Positions 25,301-34,578 of a stretch of 64,000 nt of DNA are shown here, piece by piece (position 1 is the first letter of the stretch; each line of letters starts with the position of its first letter). The position numbers and the translations under genes are program-made. The notes beneath the pieces are model-generated. The model was not told the origin of the DNA and ran no database searches. It saw only the letters and a program-made list of their open reading frames with translations. The DNA comes from Nematostella vectensis (lineage: Eukaryota > Cnidaria > Anthozoa > Actiniaria > Edwardsiidae), in contig NC_064034.1 of assembly GCF_932526225.1 (NCBI RefSeq), positions 17,062,887 through 17,126,886 of the forward strand, read 5' to 3'.

Positions 25301-26388
25301 GTATTTATAACATATAGCTTACATATTCTTAAGGATCGAGATCAACAACATTACAAAGACAACACAATGCTCTAGATTTCATTGAAAATGTTCCATAAAA
25401 TTAAAATGACATTCAATGAGGGATAAAGATATTTTAGGAAGAAAACAAAACTTATCAAAAGGAGGGACCAAAATACCAAAAAACACAAGCACCAAAATAA
25501 TTTGAAATCTACTTGGTAAATAAATCATGACATTCAATGAGAAAGATCAAGATATTTTATAGTAAGAAAGCAAAATGTGTCTTATGGGTAGCCGGACGAG
25601 TGTCGCGATGTAAGGTAGTCACTTCTTTGGGATTTATCAGCGATTTGTAGGAGACGATTTTCTACAATAGTTTCAAACTACTTTCACTTCAAAATAGATA
25701 AAGCAATCAAGGCAAATACCTCAAGTCCATTCATGAGTGTCCAAAGCACATTAAATTACGTCTTGAAGTAAACTGTGTCTAAAGAAGGCAGTAGATAATT
25801 CTAATCTCGAGCCTCACGTGTATCGGGTCCCTTCGTCGGGTTGCAAATGCAAACACGAGTAAATACAGCGAAAACAATCCGGCTTGAGATGATTTTGCAC
25901 AATCACTTGATAGAGATTGAGACTATGGTAATATATGCAGTAATGAAATCGCGAATCTGGCTTCAACTGCACAAATAACATGGATCTGAGAGCTGGAATC
26001 TCAAAATCAAAGATGGCGGCCACGACAAAGTTATTATGCAGAAGGTATCGCAAAGATTCTTGGGTATTTTGCAAAAACGCGAGACGAAAAAAAAGTTGCA
26101 TTTTGACTGGGCTACCACAGGTATCCCAGTAAAAACAGTAATTTCTGAATAACCCCTCGGAAGGCCAGCTAGCAGGCTACTCTGATATTTCAAAATATGT
26201 CAAATTGACGTTTATAACAGGCCACCTTTATTATTCTTTCACCTCCCTTCTCTTGATGTTTAGCTAATGGTATGTATATGTGGTTTGTGTTTCAGCCATA
26301 CATCTTTGGTGCGATGATGGGTCGAGACGAAGTGTATGACAGTATCATGAACACGGCGAAGACTACTGGCTTTCCGTGGGCTACATGA
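7305..26388 (+). CDS. GRAMD4: GRAM domain-containing protein 4 (19 exons)
   Basis: Exons: 7305-7659, 7826-7961, 8505-8713, 8856-8917, 8999-9087, 9429-9454, 9533-9624, 10813-10904, 11510-11555, 11628-11696, 19881-19924, 20025-20131, 20430-20488, 20587-20670, 21451-21595, 22378-22465, 22771-22852, 24471-24539 and 26296-26388. The total is 1947 bases, 648 aa (human is slightly shorter). Order: acidic N-terminus, coiled coil (YKELEHERKRSADLEEKV), conserved SWSDKFQLVLQVARRVQ and GQMADSLEKL block, hydrophobic membrane segments in exons 8 and 12-13, then a GRAM domain split over exons 16-19 (EGRHCFLVDKD, SYLCFEKPKS, GIMPGTGMSIEVE, FGAMMGRDEVYDSI). Family knowledge: GRAMD4 is a membrane protein of ER/mitochondria linked to apoptosis and autophagy. 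I chose ATG 7305 because MLRAAF matches the family N-terminus; the frame is open upstream to 7176. Intron 7 uses a GC donor. Confidence 0.93.
9213..9342. repeat. Small inverted-repeat element in GRAMD4 intron 5
   Basis: Two arms of about 45-50 bases (9213-9265 and 9290-9342) are reverse complements with a few mismatches, sharing words such as ttttggacttttattca. The separation is short, so the transcript could form a long hairpin. Probably a MITE; no target duplication was defined. Confidence 0.7.
9919..10620 (+). pseudogene. Internally deleted non-LTR retrotransposon (LINE) fragment
   Basis: An open frame at 9919-10536 joins the start of a LINE reverse transcriptase (PLHKKGSRSTQANYRPI, the conserved KKG...NYRPI block) directly to the C-terminal tail (LVRPTLSYASTVWDPYT, then EMVQRRAARFV). 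The central palm with the FADD-type catalytic motif is missing, so it is a deletion derivative without activity. It ends in an AT-rich tail near 10620 and lies in GRAMD4 intron 7, the intron with the GC donor. A Jockey/CR1/Rex-type clade is likely. Confidence 0.85.
11803..11946. mobile_element. Palindromic MITE in GRAMD4 intron 10
   Basis: Ends are inverted copies (agaaaatatccatacc and ggtatggatattttct) around two further inverted copies of 'ggaatttccagaggggag'. It contains C and G homopolymer runs. About 144 bases; no coding. Confidence 0.75.
12354..13816 (-). mobile_element. Decayed piggyBac-like element
   Basis: The left end reads TTAA then CCCTTTCACGCC; the right end reads GGCGCGAAAGGG, an imperfect inverted match of about 12 bases. 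TTAA insertion and CCC termini fit piggyBac. On the minus strand around 13360-13430 a broken frame encodes WYIEEQETTPFIGPKNHP, resembling the 'PFxGPxG' region near the start of PGBD transposases; an upstream frame reads MDLTHILGDFDSDLKEFYG. Stops and frameshifts abound and the right TTAA is not preserved (tggg), so it is non-functional. Family call is tentative. Confidence 0.55.
14123..14965 (+). pseudogene. Transposon-encoded chromodomain protein with one in-frame TGA
   Basis: The frame from ATG 14123 runs 215 codons to TGA at 14768-14770. It then continues in the same frame for 64 more sense codons to TAA at 14963-14965, followed by AATAAA at 15031. The N-terminus has SGRIIKKPDRL and an acidic stretch, then a chromodomain core at about residues 50-75 (WEIERVLNVEGDYAFVKWKGY). 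After the TGA the frame contains CPRC (possible zinc ligand pair) and a basic FVRRRRN segment. A single stop in a long frame suggests a recent nonsense mutation, although the upstream 215-aa product may still be made. Chromodomains in mobile elements usually steer integration or bind modified histones; the role here is inferred. The rest of the protein is not recognised. Confidence 0.72.
15207..18516 (-). CDS. Intact 14-exon DDE-type transposase
   Basis: Exons: 18516-18166, 18013-17915, 17836-17696, 17576-17360, 17256-17145, 17062-16947, 16818-16652, 16569-16506, 16414-16343, 16231-16023, 15930-15739, 15613-15592, 15514-15363 and 15287-15207. They total 1995 bases, 664 aa, all junction phases agree and no internal stops occur. 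The N-terminal region has a basic/coiled segment (RIGELENQLSELKHRLADV). Candidate catalytic residues: Asp in RFSGDGRKTTKK (exon 4), Asp in VMCADWKFMACILG (exon 6), and Glu in FNCQTVEKKNH (exon 13). Just after the second Asp is a zinc-type pair FCIWCEC, and exon 7 has DTLHLKLRIMGKLL. Exon 10 carries a SAP-like helix pair (LTKAQLVEECRKFHL). The D-D-(CxxC)-E order resembles RAG1/Transib/Chapaev-type RNase H transposases, but I cannot fix the family. An intron-rich, uninterrupted transposase suggests recent activity or domestication. Confidence 0.82.
17985..18085 (-). repeat. Tandem duplication spanning a transposase splice acceptor
   Basis: The block 'ttgaaatgtagggcaaaactgacc…cttcaagttgaacctagagataaggaaacat' occurs twice. 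In gene orientation the acceptor CCTTATCTCTAG and the first bases of exon 2 (GTTCAACTTGAAGTTGG) are therefore present twice, about 50-60 bases apart. The acceptor nearest exon 2 (at 18013) gives the continuous frame. Confidence 0.85.
19098..19880. other. Distal part of GRAMD4 intron 10
   Basis: AT-rich sequence with homopolymer runs (T12/G12 near 19802-19828). No gene or bounded element recognised. Confidence 0.5.
20196..20356. mobile_element. MITE with CAG...CTG ends and AATTG target duplication
   Basis: The element is 20201-20351, beginning CAGAGCCGTAATCC and ending GGCTATGGCTCTG-type inverted sequence. Perfect AATTG duplications lie at 20196-20200 and 20352-20356. End bases and 5-bp duplication match the autonomous element at 13914-19092. 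It lies in GRAMD4 intron 12. Confidence 0.72.
20686..21071. mobile_element. MITE with CAG...CTG ends and TAAAA target duplication
   Basis: The element is 20691-21066. Its right end, read inward, is CAGGGGCGGATGTAGGGGTG followed by a gggccc word, closely like the right end of the large transposon. The left end is CAGAGGTGCATC with 'gggtgggtggggg'. Perfect TAAAA duplications at 20686-20690 and 21067-21071. It landed between a GRAMD4 splice donor and the tandem array derived from it. Confidence 0.78.
21067..21372 (+). repeat. Seven-copy array of a GRAMD4 exon end plus donor (44-bp unit)
   Basis: The unit is taaaaaaagaggtcagctag plus tcccttttgcaacaagatgggatg, in about seven near-identical copies. 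Each contains AAAAAAGAG followed by GTCAG, identical to the junction of GRAMD4 exon 14 (20587-20670, …CTTAAAAAAGAG then GTCAGT). Removing the 376-base MITE and one TAAAA puts the array 16-20 bases after the exon. Confidence 0.93.
22017..22262. mobile_element. TTAA-flanked MITE, copy 1
   Basis: The ends are TTAAAATGGCGGCAA on the left and TTGCTGCTTTAA-type on the right, with inner matches (tttacttcc and ggaagtaaa) forming inverted repeats of about 30 bases. The interior shares 'aagaaacttccaatagacacac' with the copy at 28741. TTAA at both ends suggests piggyBac or Kolobok mobilisation. Confidence 0.72.
22265..22350. repeat. TTA/TTG trinucleotide microsatellite
   Basis: Impure (TTA)n/(TTG)n tract immediately 3' of the TTAA MITE and just upstream of GRAMD4 exon 16. 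Confidence 0.9.
22975..23362. repeat. Tandem duplication of about 185 bp in GRAMD4 intron 17
   Basis: Two copies (about 22995-23180 and 23186-23362) share 'gtactaatggtac…ttttgtactgttag', an A-rich run, and 'gaaatgcatacagccaaaag'. No coding content. Confidence 0.85.
23431..23571. mobile_element. Short palindromic MITE, CAG...CTG ends
   Basis: Termini CAGTAGCGGATCTAGG and, inverted, CAGGGACGGATCTAGC. The flanking pentamers TGAGG/TGAAG differ at one base. It contains 'gggctgccagaaagc', also found inverted at 34420-34450, so both loci belong to one family. Confidence 0.65.
24880..26205. repeat. Possible large inverted-repeat element in GRAMD4 intron 18
   Basis: Words near 24900-25000 (gcctgctggccagc, gaaattactgtttctgg, ggattcctgtggc) recur inverted near 26105-26190. 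The spacing of about 1.1 kb suggests a non-autonomous TIR element. Matches are imperfect and no target duplication was found. Confidence 0.4.
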
Positions 26389-26415
26389 CTGCGATCATTG
26401 ACGTGCCAGACTATT

Positions 26416-26421
26416 AATAAA
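26416..26421 (+). terminator. GRAMD4: GRAMD4 polyadenylation signal (AATAAA)
   Basis: AATAAA begins 28 bases after the GRAMD4 stop codon (26386-26388). It is the nearest canonical hexamer. Use is inferred; if used, the 3' UTR would be very short. Confidence 0.45.
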
Positions 26422-26866
26422 TTAAAAAGCTGTGGGAACGCAAGCTCCTTTGACCTCTCTGGGGCGAGTGTTTTCGCCGTAATTTGTTGTTAATATTTGC
26501 TCCTGTCGTGCTATACAGTGGGTGGCTCTTGCTAAAAATTCGAGTTTGAATAGTACGCCAAGGGATATAGCCAGCGTTAGCTGACAGACATGTTTTAGGA
26601 TGTCATTGTTTGGGTGTCAGGGCATTAGCTTTTGTTGTGTACATCTTATGTTTAGCTGAAGTGGCAGGATACTGATCCTTTAATGTATTTAATAATGAAA
26701 ATGGGTTATATTTCTTAGGTGAAATAAGGTCATATGAAGCACAATACAAATTGTACACATAGTTTTACCTAGCATTATTGATAGCGTTGGTAATCCTGTG
26801 GTGCGCGAAGGTACGAGGTTCACTGGGTCGGCCCTGGGCATTGCACGTCGACTTTCGCGCGTTCCA

Positions 26867-27049
26867 GGACTTTTGACAGACTCGTACCCAGCTAATTAAT
26901 ATGAGGGCGCGCAATGCGTTATGGGGAGGAGGAGGCTTATGTTTCTTCCCAGACATCCTTGCGCGCCCTCTTTTTTTTTACTCTCAAGCTCTCTTTTTTT
27001 TTCTGATTTTTTATTAATAAGTGACTGGGTACGAGTCTGGACTTTTGAC
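26867..27049. mobile_element. 161-bp MITE with 11-bp target duplication
   Basis: The element is 26878-27038 with inverted ends AGACTCGTACCCAG, flanked on both sides by GGACTTTTGAC. A 9-11 bp duplication points to Mutator-type mobilisation. It lies between the convergent GRAMD4 and CCDC152 genes. The terminal word CTCGTACCCAG is shared with the element at 28075. Confidence 0.82.
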
Positions 27050-27870
27050 CGGATTCGGTGATGTGTTAATCTTAGGCAACCTGTTCCTTCCGGTTTACTA
27101 AAGAATTTTACTAGAATTACTGAAATACATTCATGATAAAGTAGATTCAACGTACACAAACACCGATTTACCCAACTCGATAACAATTTTACCGAACAAC
27201 AATACTTTATAATGTGTAAAAATAAAGTTTGGCAAAAAAGGGGCTAGGTGCCATGTTCTCCTTTAAAAGAAATTTTGCAAAATACAAAAAAAAAAACTAA
27301 TACATAAAACTTATTTGCTATATTATTATTTAAAGTTGTTGGAGTAAGAAGAAATTATATCGGTATATAAAGCGAAAAGGGCTAAAAACATGTATATGAT
27401 GTAGAGGACACGAAAGACCATATAAATGATATCATTAATTTCAAATATGATGACTGTAAAATTAAAATGAACTATTGTTTAATTTAAAATAATAAATGAT
27501 ATTTACTTAATACAAGGTCGCACACGACGATGCGTCCAGTTTTTTCCCTATGAAGCACAAGAGTTACGTACTTACGGTAATATTCTTCCGGAGAAATACT
27601 TAGGAAACACAGATTCTAGACTTCCCTGCGACCTTCACGGGCGCTCCAAAAGGGTCTCTATTTCTTGAGGGGAGTCAAATTTTCCCTTTCCCTAGTTCTG
27701 AGAGTATTTAATGAACACCCCCAAAAATTAATCATGTAGTCGGAGGTAGTATAGAGGTTATTTGCTTTACTGAGAGGATGCAAAACAAACATAAGAACAA
27801 GGATAGATAAATTATAGAAATGATTTCACGTGGCGGAAATTGCTGCTAATGAGGTGCCTTTGTTCTTGTT
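27050..27870. other. Intergenic sequence between GRAMD4 and CCDC152 3' ends
   Basis: AT-rich, without recognisable gene or repeat. It must include the 3' UTR of CCDC152. Confidence 0.5.
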
Positions 27871-30800
27871 CTAAAACCTCTTCCTTTTGAGTGAAAAAGG
27901 CTGCGAATGCGGTGTCTGAGAGTTCTGTTCTCGGGCCAGCCGTCTCTCTAGTTGTGCCACTTTACTTTTCAAGTTTGTAATCTCACGTTCCGACTCTGAC
28001 CTTACCGCTTGCAACTTCTACAAATGAAATTATGAGACTCAATTATTGCCCCTCCAGCGTTTACTCCAAAGTGCCTGCCTCGTACCCAGGCGTCTCAAGT
28101 CAGTCAAACAAGCGAATACTAGTGAGCGCAATGAGCCATGGGAAGGTTTTAGCGCTGGCTCAAAGGACCAAGGGAAGGGTCAACGGGAGTCGTTCTAACC
28201 AAGCACCCCTGCGCGCTTAGTCCGGTCACACTAGTAAGCGCCTGGGTACGAGGCAGCCAAAGTGCACATACCTTGCGAAATATGTCACTGTTACTGTTGG
28301 CATTTTGACCATTTTGCGATTTATTCACATTCGACTTCTGGACTTTGAGTAATTTAGCATCATACTGAAAATAAAGCAGAAAAGTTAGATATGTACCATT
28401 TCTACAGACAGTCTCACCCCTACCTCATCAATTTTGTACTAACCTCTAACCGTAGCTTGACGAGTTCTGTATGTTTTTCCCTCTCCATATCGACAAGTTG
28501 CTTTTGTAATTGTCTTATCTCACAGGCCTGCTCCTGAATGGACTTATCCGTAAGTGCAAGCTCCCGTTTAGCTGAGGGGGCAAAACACTAGCCCATTATT
28601 CTTAGTATGTTGAGTAATAAAATGGTGATCCTCTGTACCGTTCAAAGCGGCGGGTAAATGGAAGTCAACAACAAAGGGAAAGCAAAATAAAAGTATAAAA
28701 ATGCAATGTTTGAGCGACCAGACTCGGAGAAATGGCTGCTTAAAGCCGCATGGTCACCAGTTCACTTCCGGAGGTCCGACGGAAACCTCAACCGTTAAAA
28801 GACAAAAGAATCTATTAGAATCCGAAATATTTAACAGGCCATCCTCTCTAAATTATCAATCACATCCTCAAAGAAACTTCCAATAGACACACTCATTTCA
28901 ATATTTTGAAATATTTTTCGCGTTTTCCGTTAAAAATCATCGGATATTGTTAGGTAATCGACCGGAAGTAAATTGGTGACAATGCGGCTTTAAACACGAA
29001 CGCGCAGAATAAAAGGGACGTGCCTCGGTTTGCCACTGTGAACGCGCAAATTGTGAACAAAAATCCGGGAAGACCAATAACAATACAATATAAATTTGTG
29101 GTGCTGTCGGTATTTTATTTCAAGTGACTGCAGTAGTATAATGCACCGAATTAGCATGAATCGTGTTTTTGTGTGGGAAGACTTATTTTCTAGTCTTTCT
29201 GAATACAATTAGTTTAGGATGAAGCCGTAATTGGGCTGGGCGCTCCACATCGTTTCTCTATTTTTAACCATGGACAAGACGTTTCTTTTCTTTTAAAGGA
29301 ACGTTAGCACTCGCAAGGGTTGTAAGGGCATGCTTATATCATTTGTAAGGGGACGTTTTCATCCCATGTTAAAGCCACAGGTATTCTCGACATTATGCGC
29401 TCGAGAGCAATCACCTGTTCTGGGGTGGGTGTCTACAAAACGAAGACCTAAAACCTAATACCTAAAACCTGTGACCCCAAAAGCTACGACCCCCCAAAAA
29501 TTTCAGTTATTATTTAGTCTACCTTGTTTCCCAAATGGCTACACAGCGCGAAAGTTTCATATGGAATCAGTGATCCTAATTGTTGTGCTTTTCATGGAGG
29601 AAATATTCTCATTCGCGCGCCAATGAACTATTTTTAATCGTCGTTTATTTGTCCCATTAAAAATTGTAGTTGCACTTATTTTTCAGACACGCTTCCACTC
29701 TCCCGGTAACCTAACAGACCCGGTAATTACCGGTAATTTAGAAAAATGCCCCCAGAAAAGTTTTCGGACTCCCTGGCGAGGAAGAAAGCTTTTGCTTAGT
29801 GTGCCGATACGGGTTCCAGACAAGTAAATTATAATTTCCAAAGTTTATGAATATATTGGCTAAATAATTATTGGAGTCCTAGTTTTGTCGATGTCTGTAG
29901 ACAACTTGCACCCCCAAAATTGCTGTGGCATCGACATTTTTCGAAAGAAAGACAAAGAACAAGTAACTTAAATAAAGTCTCATTTTGTCGAAAAACTTCT
30001 AATAATTTCGCAAAGCTGTTTATATTTTTAGGTGCACTGTGACAGCTAAATGTCAAATCATTTGACAGAGATGAAACCTGATTGGTTGGAAGGAAACACA
30101 AGTAGTTCCCTATTTCCCAATTAAAAAAAACAAATTGAATAAGCTTATTATCTCATAAGGATCACTGATTACACATGAAACTTCCACGCTGTGTAGCCAT
30201 TTTGGGAAACAAGGTAGGCTAATAACGGCAAAATTTTGGGGGTCATAGCTTTTGGGGTCGTTGCTTTTGGGGTCACAGGTTTTAAGTTTTAGGTTTTAGG
30301 TCTGCGTTTTGTGGACACCCGTTCTGGGGTAGCAGCGTTCGGTATCGAGTCAATAGGTGTTGTCACTGACATGTCGCTAATAGGTGAAGGTTAACCTTGA
30401 TAGTTTTAACTACGTGAGACATGATCGGCAAATGCCAACAGGGTTCAAAATATTTTTTTAAATCTGCTAGATTTTGCCGGTTTTGTGGATTTCGGTGGGA
30501 AAAAAGCCTGCATACTCAAAATATGTGAGGGAAATACAGAAAAAAAGAGCTGGTAAAGACCAGAAAACGGCCGGCAGCCGGCCGCTATTTTGAACCCTGG
30601 GCAATTACACAGGGGCAGCACACAAGGAGGAGGAGGAGAATGATAAACTATAGATGATGAGGAAGGAAATGAGAAGGAAAAGAAAAATGGGGCAGGAAAT
30701 CTAGGGGAGATGGAGGAGGATCATGAGGAGATGGAAAAGGAAAAACTATATTTGGTGAGTTGAAAGAGGAGGAAGGGAAGAGATATGAAGTAGGAGATTA

Positions 30801-33386
30801 AGGAGAATGAGAAAGACAGAAAAGTTTAACGTCCAGGATGTCAAACACTAAATGGACCATTAATAAATAACCATCTATGGGACAGTAGAACAGCAACCTT
30901 TTGCCTTCCAGTACCCCACAACCAGCTATGGAACAGCAACCCCTTACCTACAGTACCCCACAATCAGCTATGGAACAGCAAGCCCTTACCTACAATACCC
31001 CACAATCAGCTATGGAACAGCAACCCCTTACCTACAATACCCCACAACCAGATATGGAACATCAACCCCTTACCTACAATACCCCACATCCAGCTATGGA
31101 ACAGCAACCCCTTACCTACAATACCCCACAATCAGATATGGAACAGCAAGCCCTTACCTACAATACCCCACAACCAGATATGGAACAGCAAGCCCTTACC
31201 TACAATACCCCACAATCAGCTATGGAACAGCAACCCCTTACCTACAATACCCCGCAACCAGATATGGAACATCAACCCCTTACCTACAATACACCACAAC
31301 CAGATATGGAACAGCAACCCCTTACCTACAATACCCCACAATCAGCTATGGAACAGCAACCCCTTACCTACAATACCCCACATCCAGCTATGGAACAGCA
31401 ACCCCTTACCTACAATACCCCACAATCAGCTATGGAACAGCAACCCCTTACCTACAATACCCCACAATCAGCTATGGAACAGCAACCCCTTGGCTTAGTA
31501 AACAATTGCCAAATAAGTTCAATGTTTGAAATAAGACTTACTTTGCTGAGCGGCCTCATCTTTAAGTCTTGTCAATTCCTTTTTGTGTGCCTCATTTGCA
31601 GCTTCAAGGTTTTTCATTGATTCTAGCATCTGCTTCTTATGTTCCTTGTGCATCGTAATAACAACCAATATTAAATTAAATATAAATCTAAAGTTGACTT
31701 GTTCTAGGCATGCAAGATATTAGATAGATTTTGTTGAGGTGAGGGATGCACATTCAATTTCTGGAAAGATATACCATAGGTATATGGTATAACTATAGAA
31801 AGAGTACAGACAAGCTGTAGAAAAAAAACTATATGGTCTGTTTAGGGGTGTTGTAGAGAGCTATGAGTCTACACAATGTTGAAAAAGTATGTTGTGTGTC
31901 TCTGTAAAACATAATGGTTGTGCTGATATAAGCCCGACGACGTTGGGTATATTTGATTCCTCAAAATCTGGAACTTGACAAATTTTTCGTCTTAATAAGA
32001 ATTCGTCATGTGTGCTACTTCTTAGGGGTAACAATTGCTATTGACCACACCTGTTGCTACCCCATAGGGTCAAAATTGATTTTGATGTTGTTCACCCATG
32101 TCTGTTTTTATGGGAGCCCCCCCCCCCCCCCCCATGGGAATGTTATGCTCTGGTACTTGCCACTTCATGGCAGCCTTAATTAGCAGGCCCATAGCCGCTT
32201 GACTGGTGGGTTCACCCTAATTGAGGAAAATTAAGCCCTTAAAACCTTATATAAGTACCACTTCAATGTAAGGCGAGCTCCCTAAGAGAAAGTGGTCCGC
32301 TTTATGGGTAAACGAACCCCCTCCCCCCTTCAAAATCCTGGCTATGGGCCTACTTAGATATCAGTCCATCACCAATAATGTACCAGTAATCTTGCTTGCT
32401 TTCATATGACAGAATTTGTTATTCTTGTCATCATAAACAATCTGCAAAAAAAGTTCACTTAACAAACATGGCCATTAGCATTTTTTCTTTTTATGATTAT
32501 TATATAATCCTCATAAATAAATATATGGTAATTGTATTTAAGATTTTACCTCTTCCAGATTTTTTGCTGTATCTTTCATGTTTGCAATTTGTTCCCTCTT
32601 TTGTCTGTTTTCAACTGATTGGGAAGAAAAAACTGGGAAACATGAGCTAAAACTCAAGGTTTTAGTATTAGGGAACAGGTAATATTGTCTAGAAAATTTT
32701 TGGATTGAATTCTTTTTTAATATAATTGTTCATTAGCATTGTGTTTTATGTCTTTGTTCCTAACAAAGGCTGAGTGTTTGGTAGGATACAGAATTCGTAT
32801 CGCGAAAGCAACACAGTGGAAAATAAGACCGCTGACACGCTGCCGGGATCGACCAAAAATGGGTGCTTACCTTCTAAATCACAGCGCTTCAGCAAAATGC
32901 TTTGCAGCTTGTCAACCATGATCTTAAGATTGCTGTTTTCTTAACAGTAAAGGGAATATGGTTACTTAAGTACTTACACTAAAGTAAAGCACATATTTTG
33001 AAAAAAAAGAGTTTCATAGTTTAGTTTTCCGAGCTCTCTCATGTAAGTAATAGTAAGCTTATAAAAGTACCTTCCAAAGTAGATTTCTCTGCTACTTGGC
33101 TCGCTTGAATTTGTTTTTGTAGTGATCGTATTTGGATGACGAGAGAGTTGTTTTCTTTAGAAATATCAGACGTGGCCTAAAAAGTTAGAAATAAAAAGAA
33201 CATTTGACAAGTGATGAAGCGTGTAACGCTAAAAGTCGGATAAAAGTAGACGACAAAACCGGAGATCATATTCAAGCTTTTTAGATGTAAAAACAACTTC
33301 GTCAAATATGGTCTTACCTTTTGCCACCTTATGAAATCATCATTCAGTTTGTCCAGCAAAACTTGTTTTACTTTGGACAGCGACAT
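27871..33386 (-). CDS. CCDC152: Coiled-coil domain-containing protein 152 (9 exons)
   Basis: Exons: 33386-33318, 33176-33071, 32939-32871, 32614-32550, 32441-32373, 31644-31542, 28571-28444, 28364-28272 and 28017-27871, totalling 849 bases, 282 aa. Nearly the whole protein is heptad-rich coiled coil. Family-diagnostic parts: LLDKLNDDF near the N-terminus, ELVKLRLEYDAKLLKVQ across exons 7-8, and a C-terminus EITNLKSKVAQLERRL ending LKRKRF, matching the basic KRRRF-type tail of vertebrate CCDC152. The exon 5 to 6 junction is the least certain; it uses a donor GTGATG to keep phase 0. Molecular function is unknown in the family. Introns carry a 42-bp array and three transposons. Confidence 0.85.
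28066..28265. mobile_element. 182-bp MITE, 9-bp duplication, beside a CCDC152 splice donor
   Basis: The element is 28075-28256 with ends CTGCCTCGTACCCAGGCG and its inverse. Perfect CCAAAGTGC duplications at 28066-28074 and 28257-28265. The right duplication begins 6 bases into the intron following CCDC152 exon 8 (donor at 28266-28271), so it inserted directly next to the 5' splice site without breaking it. Confidence 0.88.
28741..28996. mobile_element. TTAA-flanked MITE, copy 2
   Basis: The ends are TTAA plus AGCCGCATGGTCACC and the inverse AGCCGCATTGTCACC, giving TIRs of about 30 bases including the CCGGAAGT word. The body is homologous to 22017-22262. It lies in CCDC152 intron 6. Confidence 0.8.
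29417..30330. mobile_element. 894-bp Mutator-like non-autonomous element, long TIRs
   Basis: The element is 29427-30320. Inverted repeats of about 150 bases start GGGTGTC(T/C)ACAAAACG and contain repeated 'acctaaaacct' words, then 'tttcccaaatggctacacagcg'. Perfect 10-bp duplications GTTCTGGGGT at 29417-29426 and 30321-30330. No transposase frame survives inside. Lies in CCDC152 intron 6. Confidence 0.9.
30903..31492. repeat. 42-bp minisatellite (about 14 copies) in CCDC152 intron 6
   Basis: The unit is 42 bases (ccccacaatcagctatggaa + cagcaaccccttacctacaata). Because 42 is divisible by three, the plus strand stays open for 239 codons with a 14-residue repeat (TPQSAMEQQPLTYN). That frame lacks flanking gene structure and lies antisense to CCDC152, ending about 50 bases from exon 6. 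I treat it as non-coding. Confidence 0.9.
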
Positions 33387-33523
33387 GTTTTATTGACTTT
33401 CCGGAGTTTTTGTTTGAGACAGAAAAAATGTAAACAATTGTTTCGCCCGCTTGCGTTTTTTCCCGCCAAAATCGTTTTCCACAGCAAACCCATCAGAGAT
33501 AAGGACCAGGTTTTCAAGCGCAT

Positions 33524-34320
33524 TGGGTGATATAGTCTCCTTCGCAGCGCCCAGCGGTCGGAGTCACAAAGCGCTACCCGCCCGTAGGGGCTGTTCAGAT
33601 TCGAACTACATTCCTTCCCCGCTTTTAGCTAATCAAATTTGGGTACCATATTTCGAGAACCGTTCGCGCCATGGCAAGCAAACCAATCACGATACGTGTA
33701 TTATCATTCGAAGAAGAAGCGTGAGAACCGACACTTGTTTGTTTAGTGCTAGTAGTCCCTGTGAGATGCGGAAATGCTCGAAACACAAGACCAAACTTTT
33801 GGACTTGTTGACAAGGGCGGAAGAAACCTTTTTGTGGGGTCCAGCATCCTAAATCGTTCTCGAAGTCATCGTGGGAGAAAGAAGCGCAAGATGGCGTTGT
33901 GACGGGAAATTGCAACACTTTTGAAGCTTTTGGTGTTTTCCCATCGCCTGCAGCGCTAAGCAGACGCTTGATTCTCGGTTTTTTTCTTTTGAATGTACTT
34001 TTAATTTCTTTTTGTACAGACTGAAGATTATCTCTTGCTTTTTGAAACCTGGTTTCATCTGCTTTGAATTTGTGGAATTCTCAGCTGAAGTTTTCTCAGC
34101 TGAGTATATGATTTCGCGCTAAAACAGGAATGACAGTTCAATGGTATTTTTATTGGCTCATTATTCAATGGAGAGGCATTTGATTGGATTAGCCGTTTGA
34201 CATCATCTTGATGTACAGACAATGGGAAAGGAATGTAGTTCGAATCTGAGCAGCCCCTACGGGCGGGGAGCGCTTTGTGACTCAGACCGCTGGGGACTGT
34301 GAAGGAGACTATGGGTGATA
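33524..34320. mobile_element. 779-bp Mutator-like non-autonomous element
   Basis: The element is 33533-34311. TIRs of about 100 bases begin TAGTCTCCTTC and include 'gagtcacaaagcgct' and 'cccgtaggggctg'. Perfect 9-bp duplications TGGGTGATA at 33524-33532 and 34312-34320. It sits about 140 bases upstream of the CCDC152 start codon, so it may overlap promoter or 5' UTR sequence. Confidence 0.9.
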
Positions 34321-34480
34321 CGGGCAAGGGGTGAATCTAGCTGTTCGCTAAAGGGGGGGGGGGGGGGGTGGCTCAGTGTCAAAGCGGGGAGGGGGTATTT
34401 TTTTGGGGTACATATGGCTTTCTGGCAGCCCAAAGTGATGGGGGAGGGGGTTAAACCCCTAAACCCTCCCCCAGAGAGGG
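34321..34480. mobile_element. MITE fragment related to the element at 23431
   Basis: Read on the minus strand it shares 'gggctgccagaaagcc', 'ggtttaaccccc' and 'ctttagc..agctaga' with 23431-23571. It contains long G and C runs. Ends not defined. Confidence 0.55.
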
Positions 34481-34578
34481 GAGCACGGCGGAAAAAATTG
34501 CGCGAGCATGCGAGCACATCGAAATTTCGGGTGACCATTCAGAGGGGCCCTACATAATGACATAGGCGCGCGCACCGT

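Noticed and set aside
33451-33852. 133-codon plus-strand ORF near the CCDC152 5' end
   Set aside because: It runs through the TIR of a Mutator-like element, with no recognisable domain.
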